Part shown: piece after piece, positions 25,195 through 34,237 of the stretch
Layout of the letters: each line of letters opens with the position of its first letter
Position numbering within the stretch: the first letter of the stretch is position 1
From: Akkermansiaceae bacterium UBA956
GTDB taxonomy: Bacteria; Verrucomicrobiota; Verrucomicrobiia; Verrucomicrobiales; Akkermansiaceae
DNA length: 64,000 nt
Assembly: GCA_002293145.1 (NCBI GenBank)
Contig: DBCO01000010.1
Coordinates: 276,245 to 340,244, forward strand
Direction of reading: 5' to 3'
Translations under genes and position numbers: made by a program
The notes under the pieces: model-generated
Database searches by the model: none
What the model was told of the DNA's origin: nothing
Seen by the model: only the letters and a program-made list of their open reading frames with translations

Positions 25195-26847
25195 TCAAAC
25201 CACAAATCTCACCAGCCACGCAACTACTACGAATACCGTAGCAATGCTGTCACGTCTCGTCCAGCGGGCGGGGGCGTGAGTGAGAAATTTCAGCAAGGCG
25301 CCGGTGGGGCATCCATAATGGCAATAGGCCTGTGGCAGAAACAACGCAGCAATTAGTCCGATGGTGAAAATGGCGGCGGGCAGAAATGCGATGAAGCCAG
25401 TATTCCAAATCTCGAACGGCTCGGCATGGGCGAAGGCGAGTTGCCAGCCGAGAATCGCCAATCCCCAGATGACCAGCAGCGTCAACCACGGCAGGTGCTG
25501 CAGTGAGCGGTGCAACCACGCAGGCAATGCCATGCGCTTCTTCACGACCATGCTAAGCAGGGTTTGTGCGGCTCCGTGTGGACAAATGCGGCTACAATAG
25601 AAATTTTTCCCGGTGAATGCTGGCACCATCAAGGCAACGGCACTCAATGCCAACATCGGCAAGGCATTACGCCAAGAAATCCCATGCCGAGCCCAACCGA
25701 TCCATTGGTCTTGACCGACAAGCAATCCTAACGCAATCCCTGCTGCGATCGACATGAGCGCCGCGACCACCCGCGAGCGTTTGTCGCCGCGCGTGCCTAG
25801 CCAAATTCCTGCACCGATCCACAGTGCCGCCATGGGCCATTGCCAAGGCAGGGCAGGGGAAGTGGGCGGCTGTTGCCAGCGCCGCAGCATTTCCACCACC
25901 GTTCCATACACCGAGCGCACGGTGGTGCTAGCTCCGCTGACTAACAAAAACTCCGATTGATCCTTGCTGCGGGTAATTTCTTCGATGGAGCGACCGCGAA
26001 AGCCATCGTCGTAGCGCAGCTCGTCAGTCACATCGCTGCGGTAGGGTTCATTGTCTCGACTACCGAGCAAAAGCACGCCTGCGATGCGCCCATCAACTCC
26101 AATGCCAATCAGCACATCACTGCTGCCCTGAAATCCCCGCTCTTGCACACCCATACGTGAGCTATGCAGAACGTGGCCTAACATTTTCTCTCCCTGATGC
26201 ACGGTGAAAATCCCCGCTCGGGGCGTATCATCGCGTCGATCAGCTTGAGGGAACCATTCCTTGATTTGCTCGAGTTTCCAATCATCGGGAAAAAAGCGAT
26301 CCATTCCTTCTGATCCAAAGCGCGCAGCGATGCCACGGGCAATGCTATCGCTCGTCAGCGAGGCTCCAGATACCAAAATCGGCTGTCCATAGTCGCCCAG
26401 TGCGGCTTCACCGCGCCCTTGCCACTGTTGCCAAAATGACACATCGCGGCGAACTTTTTCGACATGACCAGCGGTATCGGCACTGCTGAGAAAATCTACG
26501 GATTTCACCTTGCGTGCGGCATCGAGAACGATGGCTACCTCGGATGGACCGGCGTAGCCGAGGATGCTGCGAGCTGCGGGATTGCTGCGGGTGATCCAGC
26601 CGAGCGTGGTGGATTCGGCATCGCGCACGGCATAAAATCCCTCTTCAGCCTGATCATCCATCAAGCCACCAGGGAAATGCTGCATTGCGATCACGCGCAA
26701 GTCCGTGGGATCATCCTCGTCCGTTTTTTGCGAAAATGCCAAGGCCGCCATGGCCAGGCCGATCAAGCTCAAGCGGCACACACCGATGCCCCAGCGTTGC
26801 CAGCGGCGACGCCAATGTGAGGGGGAAATGATTTTGCGTTGAGACAT
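25195..26847 (-). CDS. NosR/RnfG-like membrane flavoprotein with two FMN domains and a ferredoxin-like tail
   Basis: A 550-residue inner-membrane protein. There is one N-terminal membrane helix (about residues 20-40), then two FMN-binding domains in the periplasm, whose acceptor motifs are SGASLTSDS (near 170) and SGASTTVRS (near 310). After that come about five further membrane helices (from about 345 to the end) with two cysteine motifs, CSRICPHGA (near 433) and CHYGCPTGA (near 515). This matches the NosR/NirI group, which passes electrons between membrane and periplasm through covalent FMN and iron-sulfur centres. The next gene encodes ApbE, the enzyme that attaches such FMN. No nos or nir genes are near, so the electron acceptor is unknown. 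Confidence 0.8.
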   Translation of the reverse strand: MSQRKIISPSHWRRRWQRWGIGVCRLSLIGLAMAALAFSQKTDEDDPTDLRVIAMQHFPGGLMDDQAEEGFYAVRDAESTTLGWITRSNPAARSILGYAGPSEVAIVLDAARKVKSVDFLSSADTAGHVEKVRRDVSFWQQWQGRGEAALGDYGQPILVSGASLTSDSIARGIAARFGSEGMDRFFPDDWKLEQIKEWFPQADRRDDTPRAGIFTVHQGEKMLGHVLHSSRMGVQERGFQGSSDVLIGIGVDGRIAGVLLLGSRDNEPYRSDVTDELRYDDGFRGRSIEEITRSKDQSEFLLVSGASTTVRSVYGTVVEMLRRWQQPPTSPALPWQWPMAALWIGAGIWLGTRGDKRSRVVAALMSIAAGIALGLLVGQDQWIGWARHGISWRNALPMLALSAVALMVPAFTGKNFYCSRICPHGAAQTLLSMVVKKRMALPAWLHRSLQHLPWLTLLVIWGLAILGWQLAFAHAEPFEIWNTGFIAFLPAAIFTIGLIAALFLPQAYCHYGCPTGALLKFLTHAPARWTRRDSIATVFVVVAWLVRFVV

Positions 26848-26877
26848 GGTAGCGCGATGGAATACGTGTCCGTGTAA

Positions 26878-27921
26878 TTAAATATTTCGCGCAAGGATTT
26901 CCTCCACTGCCCACGCCGCGTGCTCGGCAATGAGCGGATCCGCATCGATGCGCGCGACTTCTAGGGCTGGAAGATCAGCGCGCGTGCCGACGTTGCCAAG
27001 GGCGATGCAGACATTGCGCAGAAAGCGATTGCGCTTGATCCGCTTGATCGGCGAGCGGGCAAAGACGCGGCGAAAGGTTTCATCATCGAAGCCGAGAAAA
27101 TCGCTGAGCGAGTGCTGGAAAATTTCCGCGCGGGCATGAAATTGGGCGTGTTGGGAAAGTTGCGCAAAACGATTCCAGGGACAGGCGCTGAGGCAATCAT
27201 CGCAGCCGTAAATGCGATCACCGATAGCGCGGCGGAATTCTAACGGAATTGCGCCCTTGTGCTCGATGGTAAGATAGGATACGCAGCGGCGGGCGTCGAC
27301 ACGATGTGGTGCAATGATCGCTTGGGTGGGGCATGCGGTGATGCAGCGGGTACACTTGCCGCAATGATCACCAAAGGGAGAATCGGCGACGAGCGGCAGC
27401 GTCGTGAGCAACTCGGCAAGGAAAAGCCAAGTTCCGAATTTGCGATGAATTTGTACCGTGCTCTTGCCGTTCCAGCCAAGGCCGGCATCGGTGGCAAAAT
27501 CGCGTTCTAGCACAGGACCAGTATCGACGTAATAGCGCTGGGTGCCGCCGAGTGCCTGCAGTGCAGCATCCATCGCCTTGAGACGATCACCAATGAGATC
27601 GTGGTAGTCCTCATTCCATGAGTAGCGGGCGATGCGGTATTGATCATTTGCTGAACTACTACCTGGATAGTAATTCATCCCAAGGCAAATCACCGCACGG
27701 CAGCCTGGCAAGACCTCGCGCGGATCACAGCGGCGTTCTTGATTGCGCTCCAGCCAAGTCATTTCTCCATGCATACCTTGCTCCACCCAGTGAAGGTAGT
27801 CATCGGCATGCGTGGCGCGATTGGCAGTTGCGATGCGGCAATCGTCAAAGCCACATTCACGGGCGATGGTGCGCACACGGGCCACCAGCTCATCATCGAT
27901 GGGCGCATTGCCGAGACTCAT
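26878..27921 (-). CDS. queG: epoxyqueuosine reductase
   Basis: A 347-residue cytoplasmic enzyme that carries out the last step of queuosine synthesis in tRNA, using cobalamin and two 4Fe-4S clusters. Seen: the catalytic aspartate in YVDTGPVLERDFA (near 145), cluster motifs CGKCTRCITACP (near 190) and CDDCLSACPWN (near 240), and a C-terminal HEAT-like stretch. Its ATG overlaps the aroK stop by four bases, so the two are translationally coupled. The NosR-like gene follows after 30 bases. Confidence 0.92.
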   Translation of the reverse strand: MSLGNAPIDDELVARVRTIARECGFDDCRIATANRATHADDYLHWVEQGMHGEMTWLERNQERRCDPREVLPGCRAVICLGMNYYPGSSSANDQYRIARYSWNEDYHDLIGDRLKAMDAALQALGGTQRYYVDTGPVLERDFATDAGLGWNGKSTVQIHRKFGTWLFLAELLTTLPLVADSPFGDHCGKCTRCITACPTQAIIAPHRVDARRCVSYLTIEHKGAIPLEFRRAIGDRIYGCDDCLSACPWNRFAQLSQHAQFHARAEIFQHSLSDFLGFDDETFRRVFARSPIKRIKRNRFLRNVCIALGNVGTRADLPALEVARIDADPLIAEHAAWAVEEILARNI

Positions 27922-28472
27922 GATTGCTGCTGGGAAAAATAGTAATGTGCACTTTCGAGAATGCCAGCGGCGATTTCAGCGCGGTTAAGCCCCGCCACAT
28001 CGATGACGAGATGAGCGCATTCACGGTAGAGCGGTGTGCGTTTTTCTAGCAACTCAGCAATGACGGCACGCGGGTTGTCTGTTTGCAGGATCGGGCGTTC
28101 ACGATTTTTTTTGGTACGCTGGTAAATCGTTTCAGGGCTAGCACGCAGCCAAACGACGTAGCCGAGCTTACGCAGGATCTCGCGATTTTCCTCGCGTAGG
28201 ATTGCCCCGCCACCGGTGGAAATGACCGTGCTACTCGGATTTTTTTCTAACAAGTCAGCTATCACGGCGGCCTCGAGATCGCGAAATTCCACTTCACCGA
28301 GACTGGCAAAAATTTCCGTGATCTTACAGTCGGCGCGGGCTTCGATTTCAGCATCGGTATCGACCAGCGCGAAGCCTAGAACACGCTTGAGTTCACGACC
28401 TATCGTGGACTTTCCACAGCCCATAAAGCCGATGAGTATGATGTTCTGGACTTGCGTCCCCGTCTGATTCAT
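27918..28472 (-). CDS. aroK: shikimate kinase
   Basis: A 184-residue kinase that phosphorylates shikimate in aromatic amino acid synthesis. The Walker A motif is GFMGCGKSTIGREL (near residue 15). The shikimate-binding DTDAEIEARA stretch (near 35) and STGGGAILREENRE (near 80) are present. An ATG at 28496 would add eight residues. The start at 28472 fits the usual family N-terminus better. It is the first gene of a minus-strand run with queG, the NosR-like gene and apbE. Confidence 0.9.
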   Translation of the reverse strand: MNQTGTQVQNIILIGFMGCGKSTIGRELKRVLGFALVDTDAEIEARADCKITEIFASLGEVEFRDLEAAVIADLLEKNPSSTVISTGGGAILREENREILRKLGYVVWLRASPETIYQRTKKNRERPILQTDNPRAVIAELLEKRTPLYRECAHLVIDVAGLNRAEIAAGILESAHYYFSQQQS

Positions 28473-28723
28473 GGATGTAGTATGACAGCAAATCACAGTG
28501 AGGCAAGGCTATGTTCCTCAGGAGATTCTTGATTTTTTAGCCACAAAAAAACGCAAGAATCGAAAAATCAGCGGTGGAATTTCTGATCCATGCGTGTGAA
28601 AAGCATTTTTGAGCCAAAGATATTTTGAGTTCTGCCATCAAGTCTGAGGTCCTATGCCTGATAGTCTTGTGTCTTTTTCCAAAATCAGTCACATTCATTG
28701 GCGTGAGCGAGGAGCGAAAAAAG

Positions 28724-29773
28724 ATGCCGCAGTTGGATGGATTGCGTGCTTTGGCAATGTTGGGGGTGATTTATCATCATTGGCTGCCGCAGTCTTGGCG
28801 CTTTCATTTTCCTACGGAAGCGGGGCTATTTTTGTTTTTTGTACTGAGTGGATTTTTGATGGCTCAGGGCTTATTGCGCGAGCGTGAGGTGCTACCGAAG
28901 GCAATGATTTTGAAGCGTTTTCATGCGAAGAGATTTCGCCGCATTTATCCTGCTTACTATGCGGCATTGCTGCTGGCCTTGGCATTGGGGGTAAGTGAGC
29001 TGTGGGAGTATCCGTTGTGGTGGTTGACCAATGCGCAGAATTTTTTGATCCTGGATCTCGGCTATTGGCCACCCTCGGTATCACATTTTTGGACCTTGGC
29101 GGTGGAGCAGCAGTATTATTTGGTGTGGCCCTTGGTGTTGTTGTTTGTGCCGCGACGATTTTTGATGGCAGTCTTAGTGCTGCTCTGTCTCTGCTCGCCG
29201 TTAGTGCGCTTTTCATCGGACGCCGGTGGATGGTTATCGATGGATCTGATTCCATGGGGTTTGCTTGATGATTTTGCGTTAGGCTCCTTGCTGGCCCTAC
29301 TGATGCATCAGGGTATGGTCTTTCCGAGGCGCTGGTTGGATTTGCTTGGTTCTGCAGCCTTGTTGGGCTATGCCTATCTTTACATTTCTTGGGAAATGCA
29401 TGGAGCAGTGCCGCTGTGGTGCCACCTGCAGCAGACCTTGTTGGCGGTGGTGTTCATGATGGTGATCTCGCGTGCGGCAGCAGGCCGGTGGGGGATTTTT
29501 TCTCGAATTTTGGAGCATCGGCATTTGGTAAAACTGGGCCAGGTCTCCTATGGGATTTATTTATTTCATAACATTGCGCCGCTGGTGGTGGGGAAATTGT
29601 TCTGGTTTTTATGGGACGAGCGGATTCCGGGAAATCTCGCGATTGTGCTGCGCTTGCCGTTTTTTATGGTCATAACATGGGTTCTGGTTTGGTTGTGCCA
29701 TCGCTACGTGGAGCGGCCGATGATGGATCGTGCTGGAAGGATCAAATCTGCTGGTGCTAGCCAGAGAAGTTGA
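28724..29773 (+). CDS. acyltransferase 3 family membrane protein
   Basis: A 349-residue protein with about ten membrane helices. It opens with MPQLDGLRALAMLGVIYHHW, which carries the catalytic-type histidine of the family. It continues with KRFRRIYPAYY and FWTLAVEQQYYLVWPL, all marks of the acyl_transf_3 family that adds acetyl or similar groups to cell-surface sugars. The start at 28724 was chosen because AGGAG lies nine bases ahead of it. A longer frame from 28625 is open but starts with unlike sequence. The target sugar is unknown, and no polysaccharide genes are adjacent. Confidence 0.85.
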   Translation: MPQLDGLRALAMLGVIYHHWLPQSWRFHFPTEAGLFLFFVLSGFLMAQGLLREREVLPKAMILKRFHAKRFRRIYPAYYAALLLALALGVSELWEYPLWWLTNAQNFLILDLGYWPPSVSHFWTLAVEQQYYLVWPLVLLFVPRRFLMAVLVLLCLCSPLVRFSSDAGGWLSMDLIPWGLLDDFALGSLLALLMHQGMVFPRRWLDLLGSAALLGYAYLYISWEMHGAVPLWCHLQQTLLAVVFMMVISRAAAGRWGIFSRILEHRHLVKLGQVSYGIYLFHNIAPLVVGKLFWFLWDERIPGNLAIVLRLPFFMVITWVLVWLCHRYVERPMMDRAGRIKSAGASQRS

Positions 29774-29810
29774 TCTTTTCAATGGCGGAAGAAACCATTG
29801 CAGCTGATGC

Positions 29811-30320
29811 TTATTTTTTCTCGATCACTTTGAGCACGTCAGCTGCTTGCTGATCGGTAGCAGCCGCGAGATCGCGCCAGACGAGTTTGCCATCGAGGAA
29901 CAAAAAGGCTTGGCGTTTGGCGAAACCAGCGAGGTGGGGAACGCCAAATGCATCAGCGACTTTTCCTTCTTTGTCGGCCAGCAGTGTAAAGGGCAATTTG
30001 TATTTGTCAGCAAAGGCTTTCTGCGCTTTCACGGAATCGAGGCTGACGCCAAAAACTTTCACACCTTTTTCAGTGATCGCTTCATAAGAATCGCGTAAGC
30101 TACAAGCCTGTTTGGTGCAGCCTGGGGTGTCTGCTTTGGGATAAAAGTACACCAGCACATAGCCCTTGGCGGCTGATTCGGCGAGTTTCACTTCTTTGCC
30201 GAGTTGGTCAACACAACTGACGCTCGGTACCGGGGAGCTTTCGGCAATGGGTTCGGCGGCACCGGGAAGGGTGATACCAATCACGGCAGCGGCAGGAGCA
30301 AGAAATTTAAGAGGATTCAT
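29811..30320 (-). CDS. exported peroxiredoxin, BCP/PrxQ type
   Basis: A 169-residue protein with a signal peptide (residues 1-22), so it is a periplasmic or outer-layer form of a usually cytoplasmic family. The peroxidatic cysteine lies in YFYPKADTPGCTKQACS, with a second cysteine five residues later as in PrxQ. The VFGVSLDSVKAQKAFADKY stretch and the LLADKEGKVADAFGV stretch complete the fold. It reduces hydrogen peroxide and organic peroxides. A thioredoxin-fold partner such as the one at 12972 could recycle it, though this is inference. Confidence 0.88.
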   Translation of the reverse strand: MNPLKFLAPAAAVIGITLPGAAEPIAESSPVPSVSCVDQLGKEVKLAESAAKGYVLVYFYPKADTPGCTKQACSLRDSYEAITEKGVKVFGVSLDSVKAQKAFADKYKLPFTLLADKEGKVADAFGVPHLAGFAKRQAFLFLDGKLVWRDLAAATDQQAADVLKVIEKK

Positions 30321-30442
30321 CTGGCATAATCTCGCACAGACTCACAAAAATGCAAACGTCAATTTTTTATTGGACAAAGTCGGTGTTTTCCTACAAGCTC
30401 CGCGCCCCGCTACGGTGTAAGCTGTTGCGGAACACTCACGAT

Positions 30443-30511
<69 letters not shown>

Positions 30512-30517
<6 letters not shown>

Positions 30518-30592
30518 TCGTGAGTTTTTTTGTACTCGTTTACCGAGCGCATGGAGCAGCCACCTTACCACCATCGTGAGTTTTTTTGTACT
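30512..30592. repeat. 25-base direct repeat at the 3' end of tRNA-Met
   Basis: The 25 bases from 30512 (the last six bases of the tRNA, then TCGTGAG, seven T and GTACT) recur exactly at 30568-30592, 56 bases downstream. It could be a local duplication or the trace of a lost tRNA-targeted insertion. Confidence 0.8.
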
Positions 30593-30646
30593 TTTCTGCG
30601 CGTGAGCTTGTTTTTTCGCGCAAGCTGGGACTAGACTGTGGCGCAC

Positions 30647-33600
30647 ATGTCCGGCTCCTTTGTTCATCTTCACCTGCATACTGAATATTCCACGCTCGAT
30701 GGGATGACGCGCGCGGGTAACGTCGCCAAACGCGCGGCGGAACTGGGCATGCCTGCCGTTGCAATGACTGATCATGGCAATATGTATGGCGCGATCAAGT
30801 TTTACATGGCCTGCATGAAGGCCGAGGTGAAGCCGATTTTGGGCTGCGAAATTTATCTTTGTCCAACTACTAAGGAGGAAAAAAAGGACATCCCTGGGCG
30901 CAAGCGCAACTGTCACATGACCTTGTTGGCAGAAAATAACACAGGCTGGGAAAATCTCACTAAGCTGGTTACGTTAGGGCACCTGGAGGGCATGTATTAT
31001 GGCAAACCACGGGTAGAACGCGCGGATTTACGGAAATTTTCTGAAGGCATCATCTGCCTGACCGGTTGCATCTCGGGACCGGTGAATGAGTGGCTGCTCG
31101 CCGGTGATCGCGAGAAGGCGAAAGAAACACTAACTGAATTGATCGACATATACGGCAAGAACAATGTCTATGTGGAAATCCACAATCACCAACTCGGACC
31201 ACAACTCCAGGTTTTGCCGCAATTGGTGGAATTAGCGCGCGAATTTGATCTTAAGCTTGTCGCGGCTAATGACGTACATTTCCTCAATCGCAGCGATCAC
31301 GAGGCCCACGATGCGCTGATCTGCATCGGCACAGGTAAGCAGCTCATCGATGAAAATCGCATGCGCTACACCCCGGAGGTCTATTTTAAAACTGCGGAGG
31401 AAATGCGCGAGGTCTTCGCCGATTTGCCCGAGGCCTGCGATCATACCTTGGAGATTGCTGAGCGTTGCAATGTCACGTTGAAGCTCGATTCGACGAGCTC
31501 GGAAAAATACCCGCAGTTCGGCACTCCGGATGGTTCTCCCCGTGAGGAATATTTTCGACGACTCTGTTATGAGGGGCTGGAACGTCGCTACGGCAAGGAA
31601 AAAGCAGCCGATCCCGAAGTGACGGCGCGTCTTGATTATGAGATCGACACCATCAACAAGCTCGGCTTTGCCTCCTACTTCTTGATCACTGCCGACTTCA
31701 TCCAATGGGCGCGCGATCACAACATTCCCGTCGGCCCAGGCCGGGGTTCGGCGGCGGGTTCGCTCGTCGCCTACACCATGGGCATCACCGACATTTGCCC
31801 ACTGCGTTTCGGATTGTTATTCGAACGTTTCCTCAATCCGGAACGCGTTAGTCCGCCCGATGTCGACATCGACTTTTGCCAATCGCGTCGCGGCGAAGTT
31901 ATCGAATACGTGCGCGATAAATACGGACGCCGCTCGGTTTCGCAAATCATCACCTACGGCACCCTCGGTGCCAAGAGTGTGATTCGTGACGTTGCCCGCG
32001 TGATGGGTGTCTCCTACGGCGAGGCCGATCGCATTGCGAAAATGATCGAAGCCAAGCCGGGCATCACTTTAGATAAAGAGTGGAAAGATAAACCGGAACT
32101 GCGTGAATTGGTCGATAGCTCCACCACCTATCATGAGCTCTGGGACTACGCGATCAAGCTCGAAGGTCTGGTCCGTAATACCGGTGTGCACGCCGCTGGT
32201 GTAGTGATCGGCGATCGTCCGCTCGATGACCATGTTCCGCTAACTCTCGGCAACGAGGGCGAGGTCGTTACGCAATTTGACATGGGTGCGATCACCGAAT
32301 GTGGACTCCTGAAAATGGACTTCCTCGGTCTGAAAAACTTGACTGTCATTCACGACGCCGAGGAGCACATCCGCAAGAAGATCCCCGGCTTCCGTGTTGC
32401 CGATGTGGAATTGGAAGATCCCAGGACTTTTGAGATTCTCAATCGCGGTGAAACGATGGGTGTTTTCCAGTTAGAGTCTGGCGGCATGGTCGAAACTTGT
32501 CGCAAATACGGCATCGAACGCATCGATGATATTATTGACTTGCTCGCGCTGTATCGCCCCGGTGCCATGCAGTTCATTGATCAAATGATCGAGGTAAAAA
32601 AAGGTCGTCAAAAACCGATCTTTGAGCATCCTTTGTTAGAGCAAGTCTCTGGCTCCACCTATGGCATCATGATCTATCAGGAACAGGTGCAGAATGCGGC
32701 CAAGCTACTTGCGGGCTATACGCTCGGCGGCGCTGACTTGCTGCGTCGTGCGATGAGCAAAAAGGACCCCGAGAAAATGGCCAAAGAGCGCAGCACCTTC
32801 GTTAGAGGATGTGCTGAAACCAATAACATTGGCGAGAAACTTGCCAACCAGATTTTCGATAAGATCGAGATGTTCGCTGGTTACGGATTCAACAAATCTC
32901 ACTCCGCCTGCTACGGCCACATCTCTTACTGGACGGCTTATCTCAAAGCAAATCACCCGGTCGAATTCATGGCCGCATTGCTTTCTAACGAGATCAACAA
33001 CACCGATAAAATTTCCGTTTTCGTCGCAGAGTGCCATCGCATGAAAATTGAGATTTTACCGCCCAATCTCAACAAATCAGGCCTGCGCTTTTTGCCGGAA
33101 ACTACGCCTTCGGGAGCGGCGGCGATACGCTATGGCCTCGCCGCTATCAAGAACTGTGGCGAAGGTGCCATGGCCATTGCCATCGAAGAACGCGATGCGA
33201 ATGGCGAATTCAAATCGCTCGAAGACCTCGCTAATCGACTCGACTCGCGCGTGGTGAACAAGCGCATTTTGGAAAACCTCGTCAAGGCCGGCGTGCTTGA
33301 TTGGGTCGGCGAAACTCGCGCTACTATGTTTCTGCGTCTTGAAGCTGTCGTCGCCGCGTCCTCCTCCCTGCACAAAGATCGCGCCTCAGGGCAAGTGTCT
33401 CTGTTTGACTCCGTGGACTTTGCCCCACCCGTGGCACCTATGAAAAAAGGAGAGATTCTCGAAGAGTGGTCCAAGGATGAACGACTCGCGCATGAGAAAG
33501 AATTGTTAGGTTTCTATGTGACCGGACATCCGCTCGATAAGTTCCGCGGTTTGCTCGACTCTGATAAATTTTGCAAAATTGGCCTCATCGATGATCTCGA

Positions 33601-34114
33601 TACCAGCAACCCGCGCAATCGCTTTCCCTTCGCTGGCATGATCCGCACCGTTGAGCCGAAGATCACCAAATCAGGAAAACCATTCGGCATCCTCGTGATC
33701 GAAGATTTCACCGGTTCCACCGAGCTCGTCATGTGGGGCGAATCCTTCGTGCCCGCGCGCGACAAAGGATTTCTTGAAGCAGGGAAAATCATCCGCTGCA
33801 AGGCATCGATCCAAGTTGATGACCGCACGGACTCACGTCGATTGACTGGCTACGAAGTCGATGAACTCAAGCCGCGCATCGCCGTCAAAAACGACAAAGG
33901 TCCAGTGCAATTGACGCTCTGGACAAGCCGTCACAGTGAGCACGATCTCCAAGACATCCGCCACATCATTTCTGGCTACCCCGGCAATGTTGCTGTGCAA
34001 ATGCATTTCCAGAATAGCTTCGGAAAACGTTGTACCGTCGAGCTTTCGGAGCTCTATCAAGTTAAGCGCAGTGATGAGCTACTCCAAGCGCTGGACAAGT
34101 GGATTGAAGACTGA
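30647..34114 (+). CDS. dnaE: DNA polymerase III subunit alpha
   Basis: A 1155-residue replicative polymerase of the DnaE1 type. The PHP domain comes first (FVHLHLHTEYS, DHGNMYGA). The polymerase core holds the catalytic aspartates in PPDVDIDF (near residue 406) and the GPGRGSAAGSLVAY stretch before it. A helix-hairpin-helix region and an OB domain (FAGMIRTVEPKITKSGKP, near 1005) complete it. It copies both strands with the clamp and exonuclease partners. ATG at 30647 is preferred. A GTG at 30638 would add three residues. The gene stands alone, and a secreted ThuA protein follows after about 120 bases. Confidence 0.95.
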   Translation: MSGSFVHLHLHTEYSTLDGMTRAGNVAKRAAELGMPAVAMTDHGNMYGAIKFYMACMKAEVKPILGCEIYLCPTTKEEKKDIPGRKRNCHMTLLAENNTGWENLTKLVTLGHLEGMYYGKPRVERADLRKFSEGIICLTGCISGPVNEWLLAGDREKAKETLTELIDIYGKNNVYVEIHNHQLGPQLQVLPQLVELAREFDLKLVAANDVHFLNRSDHEAHDALICIGTGKQLIDENRMRYTPEVYFKTAEEMREVFADLPEACDHTLEIAERCNVTLKLDSTSSEKYPQFGTPDGSPREEYFRRLCYEGLERRYGKEKAADPEVTARLDYEIDTINKLGFASYFLITADFIQWARDHNIPVGPGRGSAAGSLVAYTMGITDICPLRFGLLFERFLNPERVSPPDVDIDFCQSRRGEVIEYVRDKYGRRSVSQIITYGTLGAKSVIRDVARVMGVSYGEADRIAKMIEAKPGITLDKEWKDKPELRELVDSSTTYHELWDYAIKLEGLVRNTGVHAAGVVIGDRPLDDHVPLTLGNEGEVVTQFDMGAITECGLLKMDFLGLKNLTVIHDAEEHIRKKIPGFRVADVELEDPRTFEILNRGETMGVFQLESGGMVETCRKYGIERIDDIIDLLALYRPGAMQFIDQMIEVKKGRQKPIFEHPLLEQVSGSTYGIMIYQEQVQNAAKLLAGYTLGGADLLRRAMSKKDPEKMAKERSTFVRGCAETNNIGEKLANQIFDKIEMFAGYGFNKSHSACYGHISYWTAYLKANHPVEFMAALLSNEINNTDKISVFVAECHRMKIEILPPNLNKSGLRFLPETTPSGAAAIRYGLAAIKNCGEGAMAIAIEERDANGEFKSLEDLANRLDSRVVNKRILENLVKAGVLDWVGETRATMFLRLEAVVAASSSLHKDRASGQVSLFDSVDFAPPVAPMKKGEILEEWSKDERLAHEKELLGFYVTGHPLDKFRGLLDSDKFCKIGLIDDLDTSNPRNRFPFAGMIRTVEPKITKSGKPFGILVIEDFTGSTELVMWGESFVPARDKGFLEAGKIIRCKASIQVDDRTDSRRLTGYEVDELKPRIAVKNDKGPVQLTLWTSRHSEHDLQDIRHIISGYPGNVAVQMHFQNSFGKRCTVELSELYQVKRSDELLQALDKWIED

Positions 34115-34237
34115 GCTTGCATTACTAGCTGCCTTTTTTGGCTGGGACGGAGACTGATTTCCGTTACGACATGACACAAAGGACTCTCGGTTATTGCAAT
34201 TTTCGAGCTATGGTGTATGTATACGTTTCCGATACTT

